Positions 7,405 through 14,892 of a stretch of 24,749 nucleotides of DNA are shown here, piece by piece (positions within the stretch are counted from its first letter, which is position 1; each line of letters starts with the position of its first letter). The notes under the pieces are model-generated. The model made no database searches. It was not told the origin of the DNA and worked only from the letters and a program-made list of their open reading frames with translations. The stretch lies in contig JAEUHU010000270.1 of the NCBI GenBank assembly GCA_016793305.1, positions 1-24,749 of the forward strand, given 5' to 3'. The position numbers were made by a program, and so were the translations under genes. This DNA comes from Planctomycetota bacterium. GTDB lineage: Bacteria > Planctomycetota > UBA1135 > UBA2386.

Positions 7405-10125
7405 ATGCCCGAATCGCCCGACGTCGAGGACCTGTTGGCGCAGGCGCTGGCGGCCCACGATGCGGGCCCGGCGGCGCTGGCTGCGTTCCTCGACGAACAT
7501 CCAGCCCACCGCACCGTGCTCGAACGTGGGCTCGAGCGCTGCCGGCGGATGGGCCTGCTCGGCGCCTTCGAACCGGACGCCCTGCGCGACTTCCCCGATC
7601 GGCTCGGCCCGTTCCGGCTGCTGCGGCGCCTGGGTGTCGGCGGCATGGGCACCGTGTTCGAGGCGCAGCAGGAGGAGCTGCAGCGGCGCGTCGCGCTGAA
7701 GGTGATCCGGCCCGAACTGCTCTACGTCGCCGGCGCCCGTGAGCGGTTCCGTCGCGAAGTGGAGGCGATCGGCCGCCTCGACCATCCGGCGATCGTCGGC
7801 ATCCTCGCGGCGGGCGAACACGAGGGCATCCCGTACTTCGCGATGCCGCTGCTCGCCGGGGCGAGCCTCGCCGAGGTCGTGCTGCGCCTGCGAGGTCGGC
7901 CGTTGGCGAGCCTGCGCGGCAGCGACCTGCGTGCGGCGATCCTCGGCGGCAGCACGGCGTCGTCGACGACCGCGGCAGCGGAGCCAGCCGAGGTGCCGCC
8001 GGCCGAGTTCGCCGGCACCTACTGGGAGGCGATCGTGCACGCCGGCATCCAGGCGGGCTCCGGGGTGGCCCACGCGCATGCGCACGGCATCGTGCACCGC
8101 GACCTGAAGCCCGGGAACGTGATGCTGCTGCCCGACGGGCGCGCGCTGGTGCTCGACTTCGGCGTCGCCCGGGTGCACGGGGCTCGCGAGCTGACGCGCA
8201 GCGCCGAGCCGGGCTCGCCGGCGTTCATGTCGCCCGAACAGCTGGCCGGAGCGCCCACCGACGAGCGCACCGACGTCTACTCGCTCGGCCTCACGCTGTG
8301 GCAAGGGCTCACGCGCGAGCCGCCGTTCGCAGCCGGCTCGACCGAGGCGCTGGTCCTGCGTGGCGAGCTGTCGCCGCTGCCGCGGGGCCGCGGCCTGCCG
8401 CGCGATCTCGCGATCGTGCTGCAGAAGGCGACCGACCGCGACCGGCAGCGGCGCTACGCGTCGATGGCCGAGCTGGTCGACGACCTGCGCGCCGTGCTCG
8501 AACGGCGGCCGATCCGCGGTCGTCGGCTGCCGTGGTCGCTGCGCACGTGGCGCCGCGTGCAGCGCCACCGCGTCGCCAGTGCGGTGCTCGCGACGCTGGC
8601 CCTCGCGGCCCTCGCCGTGCCGCTCGGGCTGCGCGCCGAACGTGCGGCTGCCGAACGCGCGGTGCAGGACGCCGCCCAGCGCGCCGAACAGAGCCTGCTG
8701 GCGACGCTCGACACGCTGGCGGCGGCCGAAGAACGCTTCGGTGGCGCCGACCTGCCCGACGTCGCCGAGGTCGACCCGCTGGCGCGGGCGCAGCTCGAGG
8801 ACTCGCTGCGGCGCTACCGCGAGCTGCTGGCGACCCACGCGGCCCACCCGCGGCTGTCGCGGCAGGCGGCCGCGGCGATGTACCGCGCCGGACAGGTGCA
8901 GGCGCGTGCCGGCAACGGCGAGGCGGCGGCGGCCCTCTACGACGAAGGGCTGCGCACGCTCGGCGAGCTCGGGCCCGGCCGCACTGGCGGCGCGACCGCC
9001 GACGCGACCGCCGACGGGGCCGCCGACGCTGGCACTCCGAACGCGACCGTCGAGGCGTTCGAGCTGCGGGGTTCGCTGCAGCTGGCGCTGGCCGCGCTGG
9101 CGATCCGGCGGCTGGACCTCACCGAAGCCCGCGCCTTCTGCGAACGGGCGCGCACCGACTTCGACGCGCTCGAAGCGATGGCCCCCGGTTCGGTGGCGTC
9201 GCTGCGAGCGCGCGGCGAACTGGCGATCAACCTCGCCAAGCTGCATCCCGAGCGCAGCGAGCTCGACGCCAACGAACGGCACCTGCGCGCGGCGCTGGCC
9301 TTGGCCGAGACGTGGCGGCGCACGCATCCCGACAGCGTCGACGCGCTGCTCACGCTGGTGCGGCGCCACAGCAGCCTCGGCGTGCTGCTGCGCCGCGCCG
9401 GCGACGGGACCGCGGCCGAGCCGCACCTCCGCGAGGCGGTCGCGCTGTCGCGCACGCTGCCCGACAACAACCGGCTGTGGCCGCCGCCGCGCGCGCTGCA
9501 GAGCATGGCGCTCGAGAGCTACGCCAACCTGTTGCTCGAACGGGGCGACCAGGCGGCGCGGCCGTTGCTCGAGGAGTGCATCGCACTGCGCGAAGCGCTG
9601 ACCGAGCGTCTGCCGGAGCAGCGCGTGTTCCGCGTCCATCTCGGCAACGCCTACCAGAACCTCGGCCGCCACCTGCTGCTGGCGGGGGATGCCGCGGCGG
9701 CCGAACCGTGGCTGCGGCGGGCCTGTTCGGTGCAGCTGGCGCTGCTGGCCGAGCAGCCGGACTTCGCCGACGCCAAGGAACGTCTCGAACACCATCGCTA
9801 CGCGCTCGCCCGCTGCCTCGCCGAGCTCGGCAAGCTCGACGAGCTGCTCGAGAACGGCGAACGGCTCGCCGAGAGCGTCGGCAACGCCGTGGCGCTGCAC
9901 ACCGCGGCGTGGTCGTTCCTGCGCGCACTCGCGCACGCGCGGGGCACGGACCGCGAAGCGGAGCTGCGTTCGCGCTACGCCGCTCGCTGCCAGGCCCTGC
10001 TCGAGCGAGTCGCCGAGCTCGGCTGGGATCCGGTCTGGCGCCTCGAGGATCCGGTCTACGACGAGCTGCGCGGCACGCCGGCGTTCGTGGCATTGCAGGC
10101 GCGGCTCGGTCGAGCGGCGAAGTAG
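7405..10125 (+). CDS. Receptor-like Ser/Thr protein kinase with TPR-like C-terminal region
   Basis: 906 residues from ATG 7405 (MPESPDVEDL). A helical N-terminus of about 65 residues precedes a Hanks-type kinase domain (about 69-366). The glycine loop is LGVGGMGTVF (76-85), the lysine is K99 (VALKVI), the catalytic loop is HRDLKPGN (231-238), followed by DFG (251-253), SPAFMSPEQ (271-279) and DVYSLGLTLW (290-299). All key residues are present, so it should be active. An insertion at about 160-205, rich in Ala/Ser/Thr, sits between the hinge and the catalytic loop. A transmembrane segment at about 389-409 follows a basic stretch, then about 490 residues of Ala/Arg/Leu-rich TPR-like helices, presumably periplasmic, likely for sensing or binding. 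Substrate unknown. A hairpin overlaps its stop. Confidence 0.95.
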   Translation: MPESPDVEDLLAQALAAHDAGPAALAAFLDEHPAHRTVLERGLERCRRMGLLGAFEPDALRDFPDRLGPFRLLRRLGVGGMGTVFEAQQEELQRRVALKVIRPELLYVAGARERFRREVEAIGRLDHPAIVGILAAGEHEGIPYFAMPLLAGASLAEVVLRLRGRPLASLRGSDLRAAILGGSTASSTTAAAEPAEVPPAEFAGTYWEAIVHAGIQAGSGVAHAHAHGIVHRDLKPGNVMLLPDGRALVLDFGVARVHGARELTRSAEPGSPAFMSPEQLAGAPTDERTDVYSLGLTLWQGLTREPPFAAGSTEALVLRGELSPLPRGRGLPRDLAIVLQKATDRDRQRRYASMAELVDDLRAVLERRPIRGRRLPWSLRTWRRVQRHRVASAVLATLALAALAVPLGLRAERAAAERAVQDAAQRAEQSLLATLDTLAAAEERFGGADLPDVAEVDPLARAQLEDSLRRYRELLATHAAHPRLSRQAAAAMYRAGQVQARAGNGEAAAALYDEGLRTLGELGPGRTGGATADATADGAADAGTPNATVEAFELRGSLQLALAALAIRRLDLTEARAFCERARTDFDALEAMAPGSVASLRARGELAINLAKLHPERSELDANERHLRAALALAETWRRTHPDSVDALLTLVRRHSSLGVLLRRAGDGTAAEPHLREAVALSRTLPDNNRLWPPPRALQSMALESYANLLLERGDQAARPLLEECIALREALTERLPEQRVFRVHLGNAYQNLGRHLLLAGDAAAAEPWLRRACSVQLALLAEQPDFADAKERLEHHRYALARCLAELGKLDELLENGERLAESVGNAVALHTAAWSFLRALAHARGTDREAELRSRYAARCQALLERVAELGWDPVWRLEDPVYDELRGTPAFVALQARLGRAAK

Positions 10126-10145
10126 GCGCGCCGATTCGTCGCGCC
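10125..10145 (+). terminator. GC hairpin at the kinase stop codon
   Basis: GGCGCG (10125-10130) pairs with CGCGCC (10140-10145) across a 9-nt loop. The first base is the last base of the kinase TAG. No U tract follows, so intrinsic termination is doubtful; it could pause RNA polymerase or protect the 3' end. Confidence 0.4.
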
Positions 10146-10179
10146 TCGCGATGCGAAGGGAGGTCGGGTCGGTGCCAAC

Positions 10180-10201
10180 CGCGCAGGCATCTCCCTGCGC
10201 G
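10180..10201 (+). terminator. Perfect 8-bp GC hairpin downstream of the kinase gene
   Basis: CGCGCAGG (10180-10187) pairs perfectly with CCTGCGCG (10194-10201), loop CATCTC. It lies 55 nt past the kinase stop and has no U tract. It is a candidate for transcription termination or a structured RNA. Confidence 0.45.
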
Positions 10202-10230
10202 CGGCGGCGGGCCAGCGTCCGTACGCCCTC

Positions 10231-10241
10231 GGGGGGGGGGG
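10231..10241 (+). repeat. Homopolymeric tract of 11 G
   Basis: Eleven consecutive G residues between two hairpins in the kinase to secreted-protein intergenic region. It lies outside any gene I accept, about 180 bp before the next start. Such tracts slip readily and are also prone to sequencing length error. Confidence 0.9.
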
Positions 10242-10270
10242 TCGCGCCGGCGTCTCGACCGGGCCCACCT

Positions 10271-10303
10271 CCGGCCCCGCACGTTGGCGCATGGCGGGGC
10301 CGG
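10271..10303 (+). other. Perfect 10-bp all-GC hairpin
   Basis: CCGGCCCCGC (10271-10280) pairs with GCGGGGCCGG (10294-10303) over a 13-nt loop. It sits 114 nt before the start at 10418 and is probably in its leader or promoter region. Whether it acts as RNA or DNA is not visible. Confidence 0.5.
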
Positions 10304-10336
10304 GCGATTCTCCCTCACATGCGCGGTAGCCACTCC

Positions 10337-10361
10337 CGCGACCGACGCCTCGTCGGTCGTG
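10337..10361 (+). other. 11-bp hairpin with 3-nt loop upstream of the secreted protein gene
   Basis: CGACCGACG (10339-10347) pairs perfectly with CGTCGGTCG (10351-10359), loop CCT. A G-U pair and a C-G pair at the base extend the stem to 11. It ends 56 nt before the ATG at 10418. This is compatible with a leader structure or a dyad operator. Confidence 0.5.
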
Positions 10362-10417
10362 CGCGGCCTGCCCCAACCAGGCCCGCGCAGGTGCGTGAGC
10401 TCTCCTCGGACCATGCC

Positions 10418-12064
10418 ATGAAGCGCCGCTCTTCGTTCGTTCTCTCGCCGCTGCTGCTCGCTCTGTGCCTCGGGCACGGCCTCGTGAGCGGCGGCATCGC
10501 CCAGGTCCCGCCGGTCGTGAAGCCGCCGGCTGCGCCGGCTGGAGCCGGCAACCAGCTGGGGTTCCTGGTCGATCCGAAGGTGCCGGTGGTGGCCAGCATC
10601 GAGGCGCCGCTGCAACCGCACGCCGGCGAACCGTTCGTGGTCGTCGTGCGCCTGGAGCGCGCGGCGGTGGCCGGGCCCCATCTCGCGGCCAGCGGCTGCC
10701 TCGTGCGCGTGCAAGGTCGTGAGTTCCTCTCCGACGCGGGCGACATCCATGCCGGAGAGAACCGGCGCACCGTCGAGGTCGTGGCCAACGCGGTCGGCCC
10801 GCTCGAGATCGAGGTCGTGCCGTACACCAACCGGGAGGGCGGGCGCGTGATCGGCACCAAGGTCGTGCGCACCAGCACGGTCGTCAGCGAGACGCCGATG
10901 CGGCGCGGCGGCCACAACGGCTCGCGCACCGGCGCGCGGCTCGTGCTCACCGAACCGGTCTTCCTGAAGCCCGCCTGCAGCTTCGACGGCCGCGCCCTGT
11001 TCGCGCTCGTCGGCGACGCGGTCCAGGGCTTCGGCGTGGCGCGCATCGACACGAGCAACGGGGCCGAGACGGCCTACCTGCCGCTCGCCAGCTTCCAGAT
11101 CTCGAAGGGAGTCAGTTCGGCCCTCACCTACGAGCGGCACGGCAATCGGGTGTTCGTCGCGGTCGGTCGCATGCACGCAACCCAGCCGTACGAAGTGGTG
11201 GTCCTGGAACTCGACGCCGACACCCTGGTCGTGCGGCGCGTGGTCCGTTCGGGAGCCCTGCGGGTCCGTATGCCGAACGGCACCTTCAGCGAGCATGCCG
11301 GCACCGTCGGCAGCGTCTTCTCCGGTCGGGACGGGCGGGACGTGACGGTGCTGATGAGTGGTGCGAGTCCGGCCAACGCCGACTCGCGCGGCGCGTGCGC
11401 CTGGTTCGACATGGGGACCTCGAGGTTCGTGAACTTCGGGTTGCTCGACGACCTGGCGATCGCCTCCGGCAACCCAGGCCTCGCCGGAATCTGGGTGCGC
11501 GACGATCGCGGAGTCGGCTCCGAGCCGCTCGCCGCCGGCCGACCTGCCTGCGTGCACACCTTGACGATGGGCCCGACCGTGCGCGTGGTGGAGGTCGCTG
11601 GCAACGCCGCCCGCCACTTCGTGGCCACGGCCCAGGCCGGCGTGGCCGTGCCGGCGATCCACGCGATCGCCGGCGTGCACGACGGTCGGCTCTACGTGCT
11701 CACCGAGTACGGCATCCAGGCGTACGCCCTGAACGTGCAGCCGCCGACCGCGATCGAACCGATGGTCGGTTACCCGCCAAGTGGCGACGGGCGCTCGTTC
11801 GTGTCGATGCTGAGCTGTGCCCTGGTGCACAACGGTCGGGTCGTGGTCGCGAGCCACAAGGGCCTCTTCCACTGGCACATCGCCAGCAACGCCCGCAGTG
11901 CCGTCGACACGTCGATGCTCGGCGATGCGAACGCCGCGGCGACCATCCTGGCGATCCTGCCGAGCACGCCGAACCAGGTGATCCTGCACCTCGACGTGAA
12001 GCGGGCCGGCCAGCCCGCGAACACCCGGAACCCTGCGGAGTTCGCGTTCGTGCTGCTGCAGTGA
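10418..12064 (+). CDS. Secreted protein of unknown function, probably beta-propeller-like
   Basis: 548 residues from ATG 10418. The start gives a clear signal peptide: MKRRSSFVLSP, then a hydrophobic core LLLALCLG, with likely cleavage near residues 27-30 before QVPPVV. Residues about 38-140 look like a beta-sandwich (PVVASIEAPLQPHAGEPFVVVV). The remainder shows repeated beta-strand blocks such as CSFDGRALFALVGDAVQGFGVARIDTSNG and GVHDGRLYVLTEYGIQAYAL, suggesting propeller blades. No catalytic motif is seen. It follows a hairpin-rich leader region and has no strong Shine-Dalgarno site. It stands alone on its strand, with a minus-strand gene downstream. Confidence 0.85.
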   Translation: MKRRSSFVLSPLLLALCLGHGLVSGGIAQVPPVVKPPAAPAGAGNQLGFLVDPKVPVVASIEAPLQPHAGEPFVVVVRLERAAVAGPHLAASGCLVRVQGREFLSDAGDIHAGENRRTVEVVANAVGPLEIEVVPYTNREGGRVIGTKVVRTSTVVSETPMRRGGHNGSRTGARLVLTEPVFLKPACSFDGRALFALVGDAVQGFGVARIDTSNGAETAYLPLASFQISKGVSSALTYERHGNRVFVAVGRMHATQPYEVVVLELDADTLVVRRVVRSGALRVRMPNGTFSEHAGTVGSVFSGRDGRDVTVLMSGASPANADSRGACAWFDMGTSRFVNFGLLDDLAIASGNPGLAGIWVRDDRGVGSEPLAAGRPACVHTLTMGPTVRVVEVAGNAARHFVATAQAGVAVPAIHAIAGVHDGRLYVLTEYGIQAYALNVQPPTAIEPMVGYPPSGDGRSFVSMLSCALVHNGRVVVASHKGLFHWHIASNARSAVDTSMLGDANAAATILAILPSTPNQVILHLDVKRAGQPANTRNPAEFAFVLLQ

Positions 12065-12190
12065 GGGAGCGCCTGCGTTCGCTTCGCACCCGGTCGGACT
12101 GGGTCGGCCGAGCCGTTGCCGAGTCAGAGAGTGAGAGACAATCGGCTTCGAACTCCCTTGCGTGGCCCCATGCGGATTTCCTCTCGGCTC

Positions 12191-12556
12191 TCAGGGCGTC
12201 TTCCCGAGCGTGCGCAGGTCGGTGCCTGTGCTGTGCTGCACGTTCACCTGCAGCGTCGCCTGATCCCCTTCCACCAGGGCGAACTCCAACCTGCCTCCGC
12301 CGCGCAGACTGCGAGCCGAGCTACCGCGCAGCACGCGGACCCGGTCGGGAGTGCCGACTTCCGGGGTGAACGAGATGTCGATCGATCCGGGGCCGTCGTT
12401 GTCGACCGCGACGAATGGGTTGTCGCCGAGCACTTGCAAGGAGGCGGTCGTTCCAGGCCGCAGCACGATGCCGAACTGGCTGCTGCTGGTGCAAGCGGCG
12501 CCAAGGCACAGGCACAGCGTGATCAGGGACAGGGAGGAGCGGAGATTCGAGGCCAT
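12191..12556 (-). CDS. Putative small lipoprotein of unknown function
   Basis: 121 residues from ATG 12556. MASNLRSSLSLITLCLCLGAAC gives a short positive N-terminus, a hydrophobic core and a Cys at residue 22 in a lipobox-like LGAAC, so lipid attachment is plausible though the box is not ideal. The rest is mostly beta-strand (FGIVLRPGTTASLQVLGDNPF, GSIDISFTPEV, GRLEFALVEGDQATLQV) and may be a small beta-sandwich. An in-frame ATG at 12595 would add 13 residues that weaken the signal peptide. No family recognised. It is divergent from the small secreted protein gene at 12782, across 225 bp. Confidence 0.7.
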   Translation of the reverse strand: MASNLRSSLSLITLCLCLGAACTSSSQFGIVLRPGTTASLQVLGDNPFVAVDNDGPGSIDISFTPEVGTPDRVRVLRGSSARSLRGGGRLEFALVEGDQATLQVNVQHSTGTDLRTLGKTP

Positions 12557-12781
12557 GGGGGTGCGTGCTACGAACGTCACGTCAGGGATTGCCATCGTCG
12601 CGCGAAAATGTGCACGCGTCCGTGGCCTCCCTCCCGCGGCATCGTGCGTCATGGTGCGCGCCCGCCGAACCAAGGGCATGGCCAACCACCTCGGCGGGCC
12701 TGGTGCGGCGGTCGTCGGCCACGACCTGGGCATCGCCACCGGCGAGACGAAAGCCACGGTCGGTCGGCCACCTGAGGCCCC
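12557..12781. promoter_or_regulatory. Divergent intergenic region between two small exported-protein genes
   Basis: 225 bp lie between starts at 12556 (minus) and 12782 (plus), so promoters for both should be here. I see no convincing -35/-10 pair, tract or long dyad. The open frames crossing it are G+C-driven shadows. Confidence 0.4.
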
Positions 12782-13204
12782 ATGTTGCCACCCTGCTTGC
12801 GCCGCGCGACTCTCCCATCCGCCCTCCTGCTCCTGTCCTGCACCGCAACCGTGCATGGCTCCAGCCATTGGGCCACCCGTTCCTGGACGGGCGACACCCC
12901 CTGCGACGAACCGCACGAGCTGACCATCGAGTGCGAATCCGCCGCAACGACCGTGGGCGTGGAATCCCGGGTCTGCGGCACGACTGGCGAATTGCTGGTG
13001 CGCCTCGTCGACCCCAGTGGATTCGAGCGCCTGCGTCAGATCGTGCGCGCCGGCGATACCGAGAGCGCGCAGTGTTGGCCGGCACTCCGCGGCACCTGGC
13101 GGCTGGCCATCGAACCGAAGGCGTTCGGCGGCAGCTACGCGATCACGGTCGCAGCGAACGACGAGCCGCTACGGATCCAGGTGCGCCTCGCCGAGGCCCC
13201 ATGA
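12782..13204 (+). CDS. Small putative lipoprotein or secreted protein
   Basis: 140 residues from ATG 12782. MLPPCLRRATLPSALLLLSC has a basic start, a hydrophobic core and an LLSC lipobox with Cys 20, giving a likely lipoprotein. The mature part has three more Cys (CDE, IEC, VCG) plus QCW and beta-rich stretches such as GTWRLAIEPKAFGGSYAITVAA, resembling a small extracellular beta-sandwich. No known family. Its TGA overlaps the ATG of the HXXEE gene (ATGA at 13201-13204), so the two are co-translated. Confidence 0.75.
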   Translation: MLPPCLRRATLPSALLLLSCTATVHGSSHWATRSWTGDTPCDEPHELTIECESAATTVGVESRVCGTTGELLVRLVDPSGFERLRQIVRAGDTESAQCWPALRGTWRLAIEPKAFGGSYAITVAANDEPLRIQVRLAEAP

Positions 13205-13668
13205 CGATGACGCTCCCCGGGCAGCGATCCCCGAGTGCTTGGTGGTTTCCGGCCAGCTACGTCGCCCACGCCGCCGAGGAGTACTGCTGCGGCGAGACGT
13301 TCCCGGTCTGGATCTCGCGACTGGCCCATGTGCAGTTTTCCGCCACTGCCTTCCTCTGGCTCAACGGCATCGCGCTCGGGGCGATGATCGTGGCCGCGTG
13401 GTTCGCCACGCACCGCGAACCGTTCCGCCTGCTGACCACGACACTGGCCACCATCGTCACCATCAACGGCACCGCACACGTCGTCGGTTCCCTCGCCACC
13501 GCCGGCTACTCGCCGGGCGTCGTCACCGGGGCCGTCTGGTGGCTACCGCTCGGCGTCGTCACGCTCCGACGCGGTCGCGGCGAACTGGCCCGCGGCGCCT
13601 TCGCCACGGGCATTGCCCTTGGCGTGATCGCGCATGCGGTGGTGTCGGCGATCGTGATCGCCTCGTGA
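13201..13668 (+). CDS. HXXEE-type integral membrane protein
   Basis: 155 residues from ATG 13201. AHAAEEY (residues 22-28) gives the H-x-x-E-E signature (H23, E26, E27) that names the HXXEE family. Further His residues lie in membrane segments at 93 (GTAHVVG) and 145 (IAHAVVS). Four to five hydrophobic segments are visible. Full family length. Function of the family is unknown; the conserved His/Glu in the membrane suggest metal or proton binding, as inference. Start codon and stop of the upstream lipoprotein gene overlap as ATGA. A 10-bp palindrome (13670-13679) follows its stop. Confidence 0.85.
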   Translation: MTMTLPGQRSPSAWWFPASYVAHAAEEYCCGETFPVWISRLAHVQFSATAFLWLNGIALGAMIVAAWFATHREPFRLLTTTLATIVTINGTAHVVGSLATAGYSPGVVTGAVWWLPLGVVTLRRGRGELARGAFATGIALGVIAHAVVSAIVIAS

Positions 13669-13669
13669 G

Positions 13670-13679
13670 CCATTAATGG
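13670..13679. repeat. Perfect palindrome CCATTAATGG
   Basis: A self-complementary 10-mer with an AT core, just after the HXXEE stop and in otherwise G+C-rich sequence. It may be a protein-binding site between two convergent genes. No second copy was noticed. Confidence 0.5.
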
Positions 13680-13772
13680 GTGGCCATTGCCGACCACCAA
13701 GCCGTCCCGCCGCCGCCGCCGAGGGGTGTGGCAGATCGGCACCCTCCTCGCCTTCCACCCGCATCGGGGAAC

Positions 13773-14786
13773 TCAGCCTGGGCCCGCCGCGGCGATCGCC
13801 CGGGCCAGCTGCTCCACGCTGCACGGGGACGAGCCTTCGGCCTTGTTGTTGACGACGACCGTCATCGCCCGGCTCTGCTGCAGGGCGGCGAGCACGAGCT
13901 CGGTGATCGCGCTGCGCTGGGCCGGGTCCGGATCGACCAGGCGATCGAACGGTTCGTAGCGCGCCTTCGCCGCCTCGTAGCCGAACCCGGCGTGCAGCAT
14001 CCAGCGCAGCACCAGCGGCCCGCGGCCCGGCCCGTCGAGCGGCACCAGTTCGCGTTGGTGCGCCAGCGAGGGCATGCGCGGGTGCACGACGAAGCCGTGC
14101 CGGACGCCGGTCGCGTGCAGCACCTCGACGTAGCGTTCGGTGAACAGGGCCTCGTCGCGCAGTTCGACCGCGTACGGCACGTCGGCCGGCAGCGCGCCGA
14201 GGAACTGCCGCAGCAGCTCGGCGAACAGTTCGGGATCGTCCCGCAGCGCGTCGGCCTGCGGCGGGAACTGCAGCAGCAGCGTGCCGAGGCGGTCGCCGAG
14301 GCCCTCGACGGCCGGCGCCACGCACTCGGCGGCGAACGCGCGCGCGTCGAGGTAGCGCTCGTTGGGCTTGCCGTCGGGGCGCTGCGGCGCGAGCAGTTCG
14401 CCGAGGCCCTTCACCAGGAACCGGAACGACGCCGGCACCTGGGCCGCGTAGTCGGCGAACTCGCGCGCTTCGATCGGCGCGTAGAATGTGCGGTCGACGC
14501 CGACCGTGCGCAGCAGCGGGTGCTGCGCGTAGGCGGCGAGCCCGTGCCGGCTCAGCTGCGCCGTCTTCGCGGTGGGCGCGTAGACGAGGCCGCGCCAGCC
14601 GGGGAAGTTCCACGACGACGTGCCGAGCCGCAGGTCCGCGGGCAGCCGTTGGCCGAGCCGCACGAGGTCGGCGGGGAACGACGCCGGCTGCACGCCAGGG
14701 GCCTTGGGCTCGTCGAGCGGGCCGAACAGGCCGCGCTGCACGGGGCGGGGCGCGTCGTCGGAGGGTGGGTCGGTGCGTCGGGGCAT
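13773..14786 (-). CDS. DUF72 family TIM-barrel protein
   Basis: 337 residues from ATG 14786. After a Pro-rich N-terminal tail of about 50 residues come the DUF72 landmarks: LRLGTSSWNFPGW (near 52-64), the VDRTFYAPI strand, FRFLVKGLGE, the GDRLGTLLLQFPP motif, YAVELRDEALF, and the closing VVVNNKAEGSSPCS, where the family usually has N-N-H. Known: DUF72 proteins are TIM-barrel fold and widely distributed without firm activity. The N-terminal tail is longer than usual and has low-complexity character. Its start is 106 bp from the stop of the next minus-strand gene, so read-through is possible but not certain. Confidence 0.92.
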   Translation of the reverse strand: MPRRTDPPSDDAPRPVQRGLFGPLDEPKAPGVQPASFPADLVRLGQRLPADLRLGTSSWNFPGWRGLVYAPTAKTAQLSRHGLAAYAQHPLLRTVGVDRTFYAPIEAREFADYAAQVPASFRFLVKGLGELLAPQRPDGKPNERYLDARAFAAECVAPAVEGLGDRLGTLLLQFPPQADALRDDPELFAELLRQFLGALPADVPYAVELRDEALFTERYVEVLHATGVRHGFVVHPRMPSLAHQRELVPLDGPGRGPLVLRWMLHAGFGYEAAKARYEPFDRLVDPDPAQRSAITELVLAALQQSRAMTVVVNNKAEGSSPCSVEQLARAIAAAGPG

Positions 14787-14892
14787 GCGGCCGGACCGGG
14801 GATCGGCCTCGAGACGCCGCAGGCTAGGCCGGCCGATGCAGCGCGTCGACGGGAGATCGGGCGGGCGCGGCCGCCGCGCGACGCCACGCCGT

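Noticed and set aside
9350..11989. An 879-codon minus-strand frame across the kinase end and secreted protein
   Set aside because: Antisense shadow of two well-supported plus-strand genes; it also crosses the hairpin-rich gap.
14865..14879. GCGCGGC-C-GCCGCGC palindrome after the stop of the gene at 14893
   Set aside because: Built only from G and C in G+C-rich sequence with a one-base centre and no U tract; too likely by chance to call a terminator.
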